Positions 10,955 to 23,900 of a DNA stretch of 64,000 bases are shown here, piece after piece (the stretch's first letter is position 1; each line of letters begins with the position of its first letter). A program made the position numbers and the translations under genes. Location of the stretch: NCBI RefSeq assembly GCF_024139115.2, contig NC_085140.1:46222180-46286179 (forward strand), in the 5' to 3' direction. This stretch comes from Armigeres subalbatus. Its lineage: Eukaryota; Arthropoda; Insecta; Diptera; Culicidae. The notes beneath the pieces are model-generated. The model was not told where the DNA came from. It searched no databases and saw nothing but the letters and a program-made list of their open reading frames with translations.

Positions 10955-13900
10955 TTTTAAATTAAACTTGATGATTGCGCCAAAGAATAGTTTTTTGGTT
11001 GATGTCGAGAACTCAGGGTTTAGTGAAGTTGAATGCAGTTCCAAATTTCAATGAGTTTTTGCTTCTTAAGTGAAACTTGATGATTGCGCCAAAAAATATA
11101 TTTTTCCTGCTGGTAGTTTTTTGGTTGATGTCGAGAACTCAGGGTTTAGTGAAGTGAAATGCAGTTCCAAACTTCAATGAGTTGTTGCTTCTTAAGTGAA
11201 ACTTGATGATTGCGCCAAAGAATATGTTTTTCCTGCTGGTAGTTTTTTGGTTGATTTCGAGAACTCTTGGTTTAGTGAAGTTGAATGCAGTTTAAAATTT
11301 CAATGAGTTTTTGGTTTTTAAGTGAAACTTGATGATTGCACCAAAGAATATATTTTTCCTGCTGGTAGTTTTTTGGTTGATTTCGAGAACTCAGGGTTTA
11401 GTGAAGTGAAATGCAGTTCCAAATTTCAATGAGTTTTTGCTTCTTAAGTGAAACTTGATGATTGCGCCAAAGAATATATTTTTCCTGCTGGTAGTTTTTT
11501 GGTTGATGTCGAGAACTCAGGGTTTAGTGAAGTGAAATGCAGTTCCAAATTTCAATGAGTTGTTGCTTCTTAAGTGAAACTTGATGATTGCACCGAAGAA
11601 TATATTTTTCCTGCTGGTAGTTTTTTGGTTGATTTCGAGAACTCTTGGTTTAGTGAAGTTGAATGCAGTTTCAAATTTCAATGAGTTTTTGGTTTTTAAG
11701 TGAAACTTGATGATTGCACCGAAGAATATATTTTTCCTGCTGGTAGTTTTTTGGTTGATTTCGAGAACTCAGGGTTTAGTGAAGTTGAATGCAGTTTCAA
11801 ATTTCAATGAGTTTTTGGTTTTTAAGTGAAACTTGATGATTGCACCGAAGAATATATTTTTCCTGCTGGTAGTTTTTTGGTTGATTTCGAGAACTCAGGG
11901 TTTAGTGAAGTGAAATGCAGTTCCAAATTTCAATGAGTTGTTGCTTCTTAAGTGAAACTTGATGATTGCGCCAAAGAATATGTTTTTCCTGCTGGTAGTT
12001 TTTTGGTTGATTTCGAGAACTCTTGGTTTAGTGAAGTTGAATGCAGTTTCAAATTTCAATGAGTTTTTGGTTTTTAAGTGAAACTTGATGATTGCACCGA
12101 AGAATATATTTTTCCTGCTGGTAGTTTTTTGGTTGATTTCGAGAACTCAGGGTTTAGTGAAGTTGAATGCAGTTCCAAATTTCAATGAGTTTTTGCTTCT
12201 TAAGTGAAACTTGATGATTGCGCCAAAGAATATATTTTTCCTGCTGGTAGTTTTTTGGTTGATGTCGAGAACTCAGGGTTTAGTGAAGTGAAATGCAGTT
12301 CCAAACTTCAATGAGTTGTTGCTTCTTAAGTGAAACTTGATGATTGCGCCAAAGAATATAATTTTCCTGCTGGAAGTTTTTTGGTTGATTTCGAGAACTC
12401 TTGGTTTAGTGAAGTTGAATGCAGTTCCAAATTTCAATGAGTTTTTGGTTCTTAAGTGAAACTTGATGATTGCGCCAAAGAATATATTTTTCCTGCTGGT
12501 AGTTTATTGGTCGATGTCGAGAACTCAGGGTTTAGTGAAGTGAAATGCTGTTCCAAACTTCAATGAGTTGTTGCTTCTTAAGTGAAACTTGATGATTGCG
12601 CCAAAGAATATATTTTTCCTGCTGGTAGTTTTTTGGTTGATGTCGAAAACTCTTGGTTTAGTGAAGTGAAATGCTGTTCCAAACTTCAATGAGTTGTTGC
12701 TTCTTAAGTGAAACTTGATGATTGCGCCAAAGAATATAATTTTCCAGCTGGTAGTTTTTTGGTTGATTTCGAGAACTCTTGGTTTAGTGAAGTTGAATGA
12801 AGTTCCACATTTCAATGAGTTTTTGGTTATTACGTGAAACTTGATGATAGGGCAAAAAAATATATTTTTCCTGCTGGTAGTTTTTTGGTTGATGTCGAGA
12901 ACTCAGGGTTTAGTGAAGTGAAATGCAGTTCCAAACTTCAATGAGTTGTTGCTTCTTAAGTAAAACTTGAAGATTGCGCCAAAGAATATATTTCTTCTGC
13001 TGGTAGTTTTTTGGTTGATGTCAAGAACTCAGGGTTTAGAGAAGATGAATGCAGTTCCAAATTTCAATGAGTTTTTGCTTCTTAAGTGAAACTTGATGAT
13101 TGCGATTGCTGGTAGTTTTTTGGTTGATGTCGAAAACTCAGGATTTAGTGAAGTTGAATGCAGTTCCAAATTTCAATGAGTTTTTGGTTCTTAAGTGAAA
13201 CTTGATGATTGCACCAGAGAATATATTTTTCCTGCTGGTAGTTTTTTGGTTAAGGCCAGAACTCAGGGTTTAGTGAAGTTGAATGCAGTTCCAAATTTTA
13301 ATGAGTTTTTGGTTCTTAAGTGAAACTTGATAATTGCGCCAAAAAATATATTTTTCCTGCTGGTAGTTTTTTGGTTGATGTCGAGAACTCAGGGTTTAGT
13401 GAAGTTGAATGCAGTTCCAAATTTTAATGAGTTTTTGGTTCTTAAGTGAAACTTGATAATTGCGCCAAAAAATATATTTTTCCTGCTGGTAGTTTTTTGG
13501 TTGATGTCGAGAACTCAGGATTTAGTGAAGTTGAATGCAGTTCCAAATTTCAATGAGTTTTTGGTTCTTAAGTGAAACTTGATGATTGCGCCAAAGAATA
13601 TATTTTTCCTGCTGGTAGTTTTTGGTTGATTTTGAGAGCTTAGGGTTTAGCGAAGTTGAATGCAGTTCCAAATTTCAGTGAGTTGTTGCTTCTTAAGTGA
13701 AACTTGATGATTGCGCCAAAGAATATATTTTTCCTGCTGGTAGTTTTTCGATTGATTTCGAGAACTCTGGGTTTAGTGAAGTTGAATGCAGAACCAAATT
13801 ACAATGAGTTGTTGCTTCTTAAGTGAAACTTGATGATTGCGCCAAAGAATATATTTTTCCTGCTGGTAGTTTTTTGGTTGATTTCGAGAACTCTGGGTTT

Positions 13901-16041
13901 GGTGAAGTTGAATGCAGTTCCAAATTTCAATGAGTTGTTGCTTCTTAAGTGAAACTTGATGATTGCGCCAAAGAATATATTTTTCCTGCTGGTAGTTTTT
14001 TGGTTGATGTCGAGAACTCAGGGTTTAGAGAAGTTGAATGCAGTTCCAAATTTCAATGAGTTTTTGCTTCTTAAGTGAAACTTGATGATTGCGCCAAAGA
14101 ATATATTTTTCCTGCTGGTAGTTTTTTGGTTGATGTCGAGAACTCAAGGTTTAGTGAAGTGAAATGCAGTTCCAAACTTCAATGAGTTGTTGCTTCTTAA
14201 GTGAAACTTGAAGCGCCATCAAAAATATATTTTTCTTGCTGGTAGTTTTTTGGTTGATGTCGAGAACTCAGGATTTAGTGAAGTTGAATGCAGTTCCAAA
14301 TTTCAATGAGTTTTTGGTTCTTAAGTGAAACTTGATGATTGCGCCAAAGAATATATTTTTCCTGCTGGTAGTTTTTTGGTTGATGTCGAGAACTCAGGGT
14401 TTAGTGAAGTTGAATGCAGTTCCAAATTTTAATGAGTTTTTGGTTCTTAAGTGAAACTTGATAATTGCGCCAAAAAATATATTTTTCCTGCTGGTAGTTT
14501 TTTGGTTGATGTCGAGAACTCAGGGTTTAGAGAAGATGAATGCAGTTCCAAATTTCAATGAGTTGTTGTTTCTTATGTGAAACTTGATGTTTGCGCCAAA
14601 GAATATATTTTACCTGCTGGTAGTTTTTTGGTTGATTTCGAGAGCTCAGGGTTTAGTGAAGTTGAATGCAGTTCCAAACTTCAATGAGTTGTTGCTTCTT
14701 AATTGAAACTTGATGATTGCGCCAAAGAATATATTTTTCCTGCTGGTAGTTTTTTGGTGGATTTCGAGAACTTAGGGTTTGCGAAGTTGAATGCAGTTCC
14801 AAACTTCAATGAGTTGTTGCTTCTTAAGTGAAACTTGATGATTGCGCCAAAGAATATATTTTTCCTGCTGGTAGTTTTTTGGTTGATTTCGAGAACTCAG
14901 GGTTTAGTGAAGTTGAATGCAGTTCCAAATTTCAATGAGTTGTTGCTTCTTAAGTGAAACTTGATGATTGCGCCAAAAAATATATTTTTCCTGCTGGTAG
15001 TTTTTTGGTTGATGTCGAGAACTCAGGGTTTAGAGAAGATGAATGCAGTTCCAAATTTCAATGAGTTTTTGCTTCTTAAGTGAAACTTGATGATTGCGCC
15101 AAAGAATATATTTTTCCTGCTGGTAGTTTTTTGGTTGATGTCGAAAACTCTTGGTTTAGTGAAGTGAAATGCTGTTCCAAACTTCAATGAGTTGTTGCTT
15201 CTTAAGTGAAACTTGATAATTGCGCCAAAAAATATATTTTTCCTGCTGGTAGTTTTTTGGTTGATGTCGAGAACTCAGGATTTAGTGAAGTTGAATGCAG
15301 TTCCAAATTTCAATGAGTTTTTGGTTCTTAAGTGAAACTTGATGATTGCGCCAAAGAATATATTTTTCCTGCTGGTAGTTTTTTGGTTGATGTCGAGAAC
15401 TCAGGGTTTAGTGAAGTTGAATGCAGTTCCAAATTTTAATGAGTTTTTGGTTCTTAAGTGAAACTTGATAATTGCACCAAAAAATATATTTTTCCTGCTG
15501 GTAGTTTTTTGGTTGATGTCGAGAACTCAGGATTTAGTGAAGTTGAATGCAGTTCCAAATTTCAATGAGTTTTTGGTTCTTAAGTGAAACTTGATGATTG
15601 CGCCAAAGAATATATTTTTCCTGCTGGTAGTTTTTTGGTTGATTTCGAGAGCTCAGGGTTTAGTGAAGTTGAATGCAGTTCCAAACTTCAATGAGTTGTT
15701 GCTTCTTAACTGAAACTTGATGATTGCGCCAAAGAATATATTTTTCCTGCTGGTAGTTTTTCGATTGATTTCGAGAACTCTGGGTTTAGTGAAGTTGAAT
15801 GCAGAACCAAATTACAATGAGTTGTTGCTTCTTAAGTGAAACTTGATGATTGCGCCAAAGAATATATTTTTCCTGCTGGTAGTTTTTTGGTTGATTTCGA
15901 GAACTCTGGGTTTGGTGAAGTTGAATGCAGTTCCAAATTTCAATGAGTTGTTGCTTCTTAAGTGAAACTTGATGATTGCGCCAAAGAATATATTTTTCCT
16001 GCTGGTAGTTTTTTGGTTGATTTCGAGAACTCAGGGTTTAG
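10955..16041 (+). repeat. Satellite A: ~40 tandem copies of a 126-bp unit
   Basis: The word TTTTTCCTGCTGGTAGTTTT recurs every 125-127 bp (for example 13355 and 13481). Each unit continues with GTTGATGTCGAGAACTCAGG, GAATGCAGTTCCAAA, CAATGAGTT, and AACTTGATGATTGCGCCAAA. Units vary at fixed sites (GATGTC or GATTTC, TTTTTGGTT or TTGTTGCTT, CAGGG or CTTGG), and variants alternate in blocks, which suggests multi-unit duplications. One unit near 13100 is shortened. The array shares its CCTGCTGG motif with the element termini. It is non-coding. Confidence 0.9.
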
Positions 16042-18198
16042 TTTTTTTTTTTTTTTCGAGGGTTGACCAGTTGTAGTCTTAATAGACTGGTATCTCGGCT
16101 TGGCTCTCCATGTGATACACAATACTAGCAGACGACTCAAGCTATGTTGCTCACTAAGTCACTGCGGTCTGGGTTCGTATTGTGATCATACCGATACATT
16201 TCCCTTCTCGCAGTCTGTCAGTATAAAAAACAAATAATAATAATAATGAAAGCTCATCACGCGCATGAATGTTTTCCGAATAATTAACATGTAAAGTTGA
16301 TTTAATGTTTTCTTGGAGCCGACATTCAATACCGAATAGTAGTCTATGTTGACAACGGGTGGTACTGATGCCATCTCCAAGTAAAGGCCGTTCTACAGCG
16401 ATTAACGCAACAGCGCATCTTGACAGTAAATCTGTATTCTCTGTCAAAACGCGTCACCGCGCCCACCACCGCAGCCGAGCCATAACACTTTGATGTAATG
16501 TGATGGGATCATACTAGTGGACTTTGTTTCAACATGGAATAATTTAAATGGTATCGTAAATATACAATAAATTAATTTAAGTACTATTGCAATAAATCGA
16601 CATATTAATCTGAGAGCATCCATTATTTTGGCGGTTGATCAAGATTCTGGCGTCATATCCTTTACAGTACTGTCTGATATCATAAATTTCAGTAGTCAAA
16701 TGGTCATGTTCTATTCCGCTCTTCAAAATTCAAGTCTTTAAAGTCTGGTCCAAGATTCAGTTATCAATGGTATGGTAATGCTTCATTGCGTCTATTTCCT
16801 AGCTAAATGAATGAATTTTACGATTATGAAGCATTGATTTATATGAATAAAATCATTAAAAATATGTACTACTCGTTGGATCTTTTGGTCACATAAAATA
16901 CAATTATGTTGATGTGTATATGGTATAGGTATACACGATACACCTCGTTAAATTTGAATTGCTGACTATATTTCAAATAAACACCTTTCATGAAAACTTA
17001 TTTTGAAAATTATCTAGTGAAAGCAGTCGAAACTGAATCGAAAAGCCAAAATTGGCCACAGTTTAGAACCGTTCACCAAACAATCTTAAAAAAAATGAGC
17101 CTGCTATTTTAACAACTACATATTTTGAACCATGTTCCAAGAAAACGCCTAATACTATCTTTGTGGACTTATGACGGCCTTGCATAGCATCATCATCGTC
17201 TCGGAACTAGAATCAGTCAGTAAAGATTTCAAACCATTTCGTGAGCTTCCATTTGATGATGGACTTAAAAAGACATTGATTGATCCTCCTCACGACCTTA
17301 GGTGGTCAAACTATTAGTCATGTAGAGAAAATGATAGTGGATGAAAGCATCATATGGTCTATTCTCATGTACACAGGTGGCTAAGGTCTCAGTTAAACGT
17401 GACTCTATCTCTTGTTTTACCGTCTAGCGCTGATCATGAGTTCATTCCCTATCGGTCGTATACTGTGTTATAAGGTAGTCAACTAATTTTATTTGTCTTT
17501 CAGAATACACTTAGTCACGTCTCCTATGTCCTTCAATCTTTCTTTACATTGGAGTATGTATTATTTTTTCCTAACCCAAAAAAATGAAGAGCGAAACAGG
17601 TTTGTTTATACGTTGATCCATGCAGTAAAAGTAAGAGTAAAATAACAAAGATTACTGAGAAGAAATAACGAATACAATCACCGTATATAATGCAAAATTA
17701 GTAAATCTACAGTATCTACTTTCACTACTTACTGTATACTGAACTATGAACTACAATTGGTGCAATGGATGATCGTTTGCTTCCCAGTCTTTTGTGTTAG
17801 TATTTTGTTAGTTAAGACTGGTACTAGACCCTGCCGGAACCTCCGCACGCAGCATATACTCAAGAAGATGTTGTTAGATCATGCGACACCTTCTCTAAGT
17901 ATTTGCATGGAGGTATGATATATCAAGTGTTTAATTATTTTCTATATATTGGCAAAAAAATACTCGACGCGTTTCTGTTAAATTGAAATGTTACCGGGAT
18001 TAAAATACGTACTTCAGTACTGCTTATAGTGTAACCTTACTCGGATGCAATTAAATTCATCCCGTTTTCGTCTAACGGTAATGTGGTGAGTACTAATAAT
18101 ACTAGCAATGTGTACTATAAAAGAACAAATTATTTCACAATTTTAACAATATGCAGACACTTGACTTATCAACGTTGACCCCATCATCCGTGGACAGG
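16042..18198 (-). mobile_element. ~2.2-kb retroposed sequence inserted in satellite A
   Basis: Satellite A breaks off at 16041 into 15 T residues, and a satellite A unit resumes at 18199. The flanks, ending CTCAGGGTTTAG on both sides, match at 21 of 23 positions and so look like a target duplication. Read on the minus strand this is a 2.2-kb insert ending in poly(A), as expected for target-primed reverse transcription. I find no long frame and cannot name the source. It may be a 5'-truncated LINE or a retrocopy of a non-coding transcript. Confidence 0.5.
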
Positions 18199-18289
18199 GA
18201 TATCGAGAGCTCAGGGTTTAGTGATGTTGAATGCAGTTCCAAACTTCAATAAGTTGTTGCTTCTTAAGTGAAACTTGATGATTGCGTCA
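18199..18289 (+). repeat. Last satellite A unit, joined to satellite B
   Basis: This 90-bp piece is a clear satellite A unit (GAATGCAGTTCCAAA, then AACTTGATGATTGCG). It runs straight into satellite B at about 18290. It shows that A and B were adjacent before the 2.2-kb insertion. Confidence 0.75.
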
Positions 18290-18419
18290 AACACAAATGT
18301 TCCATCAGATCAGCAAGCAACCATTCATCAAGTTTTAATTATTCATTAATTTTCACGGAAAACAGCATTCTTTAAAATTACTCAAAAAATCAATGAGCAA
18401 GAAAATATCGCTAGCTTGG

Positions 18420-18905
18420 TTATTTATTTATTACCAGACTAAGGCCGGAGTGGCCTGTGCTGCACATAAAAGTCTTCTCCATTCAGCTCGGTCCATGGCT
18501 GCACTTCGCCAAACACACAGTCTGCGGAGGGTTCACCAATTTTCCTCCACCTTACCCACTGTGCATCTCGCCTTCTTGTTTGCGTCGGATCGTTGTCGAG
18601 AACCATTTTCACCGGATTACTGTCCGACATTCTGGCTACGTGCCCGGCCCACCGCAGTCTTCCGATTTTCGCGGTGTGAACGATGGATGGTTCTCCCAAC
18701 AGCTGATGCAACTCGTGGTTCATTAGCCTCCTCCACGTACCGTTCGCCATCTGCACCCCACCACCCCCACAACACTTTCCTTTCGAAAACTCCCAGTGCG
18801 CGTTGGTCCTCCACGAACAACGTCCGGGTCTCGTGTCCGTAGAGAACTACCGGTCTAATAAGCGTTTTGTAGATAGTCAGTAGATTTGGCTTGGCTGGCT
18901 TGGCT
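18420..18905 (-). mobile_element. 3' fragment of a non-LTR retrotransposon in satellite B
   Basis: The minus strand encodes the C-terminal end of a non-LTR reverse transcriptase polyprotein. One frame has LTIYKTLIRPVVLYGHET and FVEDQRALGVFERKVL. After a frameshift near 18760 comes WRRLMNHELHQLLGEPSI and GRLRWAGHVARM. The 3' tail on the minus strand is AATAAATAAATAA, next to the satellite. The satellite word GCTTGG is present on both sides, consistent with a short target duplication. The fragment is 5'-truncated and dead. Confidence 0.75.
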
Positions 18906-19072
18906 AACAAATGCTCAACAAGATCAGCAGCCATTCATCAAGTTTTAATTCTTCATTAATCTTCACTGAAAACAGCGTTCTTCAAAATTACTCAAAAAAT
19001 CAATGAGCAAGGATAATCGTTGGCTTGATTAACAAATGCTCCATCAGATCAACAACCAATTAACGTTCACTG

Positions 19073-19530
19073 AAAACAGTATAACCTACTTCGTGGGTTA
19101 TTCTTCAGTTAATCAGTTTACACGACCGTGGTTGGGTTCATACTGCTTTATTAAAAACTTATCTATAAATAGGAAAGCTACTTATTCTAGTACTTCTTAA
19201 GGATAGGTTTCGTAGTGGGAGAAACAACCATTTCAATTATTTACGAAATATATACATTAGGTCAGAATAATACATATATCTTGCCACAGAAGTTGAGCAA
19301 TATAAATAAAACACTTGTGTTCTCATGCATTCAAGTAGTGACTCAATAACCGATGCACAAGTTGCATCATACTAGAAAAGGGTCGCATGGTGTCAAATAA
19401 CATAGAACCAATAACATACCTTGTCATGTTGTCTTTCTTTTGCTAAGCCAACTAATCACACCCAACGCGCGTCTGCGCTTATGTATTTGTAGTTTGTTTA
19501 TGTTCCCTTGCGCTGATTGGATTGCTATCA
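19073..19530 (-). mobile_element. ~450-bp LTR-like insert in satellite B
   Basis: Satellite B is interrupted by unrelated sequence. On the minus strand it carries a TATTTATA box and, shortly after, AATAAAGCAGT, as in a long terminal repeat. One end contains a small palindrome, ATAACC...GGTTAT. I could not fix exact ends or a target duplication. A solo LTR is the best guess. Confidence 0.35.
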
Positions 19531-20902
19531 AATGCTTTATCAGATTATCAAATGCTTTATCAGATCAGCAACCACTCGTCATGTCTTAGTACTTCATTAA
19601 TCTTCACTAAAAACAGCGTTCTACAAAATTACTAATAAATCAATGAGCAAGAAAAAATCGTTAGCTTGAATAACAAATGCTTCATCAGATCAGCAACCAT
19701 TCATCAAGTTTTAATTCTTCATTAATCTTGACTAAAAACAGCGTTCTTCAAAATTACTCAAAAAATCAATGAGCAAGAAAAATCGTTGGCGCGATTATCA
19801 AATGCTTCATCAAATCAGCAACCACTCGTCATGTCTTAGTTCTTCATTAATCTTCACTTAAAACAGCGTTCTTCAAAATTACTAAAAAATCAATGAGCAA
19901 GAAAAAATCGTTAGCTTCAATAACAAATGCTTCATCAGATCAGCAACCATTCATCAAGTTTTAATTCTTCATTAATCTTCACTAAAAACAGCGTTCTTCA
20001 AAATTACTAAAAAATCAATGAGCAAGAAAAAATCGTTAGCTTGAATGCTTCATCAGATTTTTTCATTATCCTCCAATGAAAACACAATTCTTCAAAATTA
20101 CTCAAAAATTCAATGAGCAAGGAAAATCGTTGGCTTGGTTAACAAATGCTTCATCAGATCAGCAACCATCCATCATGTTTTAATTTTTCATTATCCTCCA
20201 CTGAAAACACAATTCTTCAAAATTACTCAAAAAATCAATGAGCAAGAAAAAATCGTTAGCTTGAATAACAAATGCTTCATCAGATCAACAACCATTCATC
20301 AAGTTTTAATTCTTCATTAATCTTCACTAAAAACAGCGTTCTTCAAAATTACTCAAAAAATCAATGAGCAAGAAAAATCGTTGGCGCGATTATCAAATGC
20401 GTCATCAAATCAGCAACCACTCGCCATGTCTTAGTACTTCATTAATCTTCACTAAAAACAACGTTCTACAAAATTACTAAAAAATCAATGAGCGAGAAAA
20501 AATCGTTAGCTTGAATAACAAATGCTTCATCAGATCAGCAACCATTCATCAAGTTTTAATTCTTCATTAATCTTCACTAAAAACAGCGTTCTACAAAATT
20601 ACTAAAAAAATCAATGAGCAAGAAAAAATCGTTAGCTTGAATAACAAATGCTTCATCAGATCAGCAACCATTCATCAAGTTTTAATTCTTCATTAATCTT
20701 CACTAGAAACAGCGTTCTTCAAAATTACTCAAAAAATCAATGAGCAAGAAAAAACGTTGGCGCGATTATCAAATGCTTCATCAAATCAGCAACCACTCGT
20801 CATGTCTTAGTTCTTCATTAATCTCCACTAAAAGCAGCGTTGTTCAAAATTACTAAAAAATCAATGAGCAGGAAAAAGTCGTTAGCTTCAATAACAAATG
20901 CT

Positions 20903-23900
20903 CTTAGTCTGTAGATTAAAAAAACACCTTAATGAAGACTAAAAAAAAAAAATATAAATAACAAATGCTTCATCAGATCAGCAACCATTCATCAAATTTT
21001 AATTCTCCATTAATCTTCACTAAAAACAGCGTTCTTCAAAATTACTAAAAAATCAATGAGCAAGAAAAAATCGTTAGCTTCAATAACAAATGCTTCATCA
21101 GATCAGCAACCATTCATCAAGTTTTAATTCTTCATTAATCTTCACTAAAAACAGCGTTCTTCAAAATTACTCAAAAAATCAATGAGCAAGAAAAATCGTT
21201 GGCGCGATTATCAAATGCGTCATCAAATCAGCAACCACTCGCCATGTCTTAGTACTTCATTAATCTTCACTAAAAACAACGTTCTACAAAATTACTAAAA
21301 AATCAATGAGCGAGAAAAAATCGTTAGCTTGAATAACAAATGCTTCATCAGATCAGCAACCATTCATCAAGTTTTAATTCTTCATTAATCTTCACTAAAA
21401 ACAGCGTTCTTCAAAATTACTCAAAAAATCAATGAGCAAGAAAAATCGTTGGCGCGATTATCAAATGCGTCATCAAATCAGCAACCACTCGCCATGTCTT
21501 AGTACTTCATTAATCTTCACTAAAAACAACGTTCTACAAAATTACTAAAAAATCAATGAGCGAGAAAAAATCGTTAGCTTGAATAACAAATGCTTCATCA
21601 GATCAGCAACCATTCATCAAGTTTTAATTCTTCATTAATCTTCACTAAAAACAGCGTTCTACAAAATTACTAAAAAAATCAATGAGCAAGAAAAAATCGT
21701 TAGCTTGAATAACAAATGCTTCATCAGATCAGCAACCATTCATCAAGTTTTAATTCTTCATTAATCTTCACTAAAAACAGCATTCTTCAAAATTACTCAA
21801 AAAATCAATGAGCAAGAAAAATCGTTGGCGCGATTATCAAATGCGTCATCAAATCAGCAACCACTCGCCATGTCTTAGTACTTCATTAATCTTCACTAAA
21901 AACAACGTTCTACAAAATTACTAAAAAATCAATGAGCGAGAAAAAATCGTTAGCTTGAATAACAAATGCTTCATCAGATCAGCAACCATTCATCAAGTTT
22001 TAATTCTTCATTAATCTTCACTAAAAACAGCGTTCTTCAAAATTACTCAAAAAATCAATGAGCAAGAAAAATCGTTGGCGCGATTATCAAATGCGTCATC
22101 AAATCAGCAACCACTCGCCATGTCTTAGTACTTCATTAATCTTCACTAAAAACAACGTTCTACAAAATTACTAAAAAATCAATGAGCGAGAAAAAATCGT
22201 TAGCTTGAATAACAAATGCTTCATCAGATCAGCAACCATTCATCAAGTTTTAATTCTTCATTAATCTTCACTAAAAAACAGCGTTCTACAAAATTACTAA
22301 AAAATCAATGAGCAAGAAAAATCGTTAGCTTGAATAACAAATGCTTCATCAGATCAGCAACCATTCATCAAGTTTTAATTCTTCATTAATCTTCACTAGA
22401 AACAGCGTTCTTCAAAATTACTCAAAAAATCAATGAGCAAGAAAAAACGTTGGCGCGATTATCAAATGCTTCATCAAATCAGCAACCACTCGTCATGTCT
22501 TAGTTCTTCATTAATCTCCACTAAAAGCAGCGTTGTTCAAAATTACTAAAAAATCAATGAGCAGGAAAAAGTCGTTAGCTTCAATAACAAATGCTCTTAG
22601 TCTGTAGATTAAAAAAACACCTTAATAAAGACTAAAAAAAAAAAAAAATAAATAACAAATGCTTCATCAGATCAGCAACCATTCATCAAATTTTAATTCT
22701 CCATTAATCTTCACTAAAAACAGCGTTCTTCAAAATTACTAAAAAATCAATGAGCAAGAAAAAATCGTTAGCTTCAATAACAAATGCTTCACCAGATCAG
22801 CAACCACTCGTCATGCCTTAGTTCTTCATTAATCTTCACTAAAAACAGCGTTCTTCAAAATTACTCAAAAAATCAATGAGCAAGAAAAATCGTTGGCGCG
22901 ATTATCAAATGCTTCATCAGATCAGCAACCACTCGTCATGTCTTAGTACTTCATTAATCTTCACTAAAAACAACGTTCTACAAAATTACTAAAAAATCAA
23001 TGAGCGAGAAAAAATCGTTAGCTTGAATAACAAATGCTTCATCAGATCAGCAACCATTCATCAAGTTTTAATTCTTCATTACTCTTCAGTAAAACAGCGT
23101 TCTTCAAAATTACTCAAAAATCAATGAGCAAGAAAAATCGTTGGCGCGATTATCAAATGCGTCATCAAATCAGCAACCACTCGCCATGTCTTAGTACTTC
23201 ATTAATCTTCACTAAAACAACGTTCTACAAAATTACTAAAAATCAATGAGCGAGAAAAGTCGTTAGCTTCAATAACAAATGCTTCATCAAATCAGCAACC
23301 ATTCATCAAGTTTTAATTCTTCATTAATCTTCACTAAAAACAGCGTTCTTCAAAATTACTAAAAATTCAATGAGCAAGGAAAATCGTTAGTTTGGTTAAC
23401 AAATGCTTCATCAGATCAGCAACCACTCGTCATGTCTTAACTTCATTAATCTTCACTAAAAACAGCGTTCTTCAAAATTACTCAAAAAATCAATGAGCAA
23501 GAAAAATCGTTGGCACAATTATCAAATGCGTCATCAAATCAGCAACCGCTCGCAATGTCTTAGTACTTCATTAATCTTCACTAAAACAACGTTCTACAAA
23601 ATTACTAAAAATCAATGAGCGAGAAAAATCGTTCGCTTGAATAACAAATGCTTCATCAGATCAGCAACCATTCATCAAGTTTCAATTCTTCATTAATCTT
23701 CACTAAAAACAGCGTTCTTCAAAATTACTCAAAAAATCAATGAGCAAGAAAAATCGTTGGCGCGATTATCAAATGCGTCATCAAATCAGCAACCACTCGC
23801 CATGTCTTAGTACTTCATTAATCTTCACTAAAAACAACGTTCTACAAAATTACTAAAAAATCAATGAGCGAGAAAAAATCGTTAGCTTGAATAACAAATG

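Noticed and set aside
12525..12815. 96-codon open frame inside satellite A (-)
   Set aside because: It simply translates the 126-bp repeat (period 42 residues) and recurs only because the repeat length is a multiple of three.
16154..16447. 97-codon frame on - in the poly(A) insert
   Set aside because: No recognisable domain; two overlapping minus-strand frames are equally open.
18393..18842. 149-codon frame on +
   Set aside because: Antisense to the non-LTR reverse transcriptase fragment.
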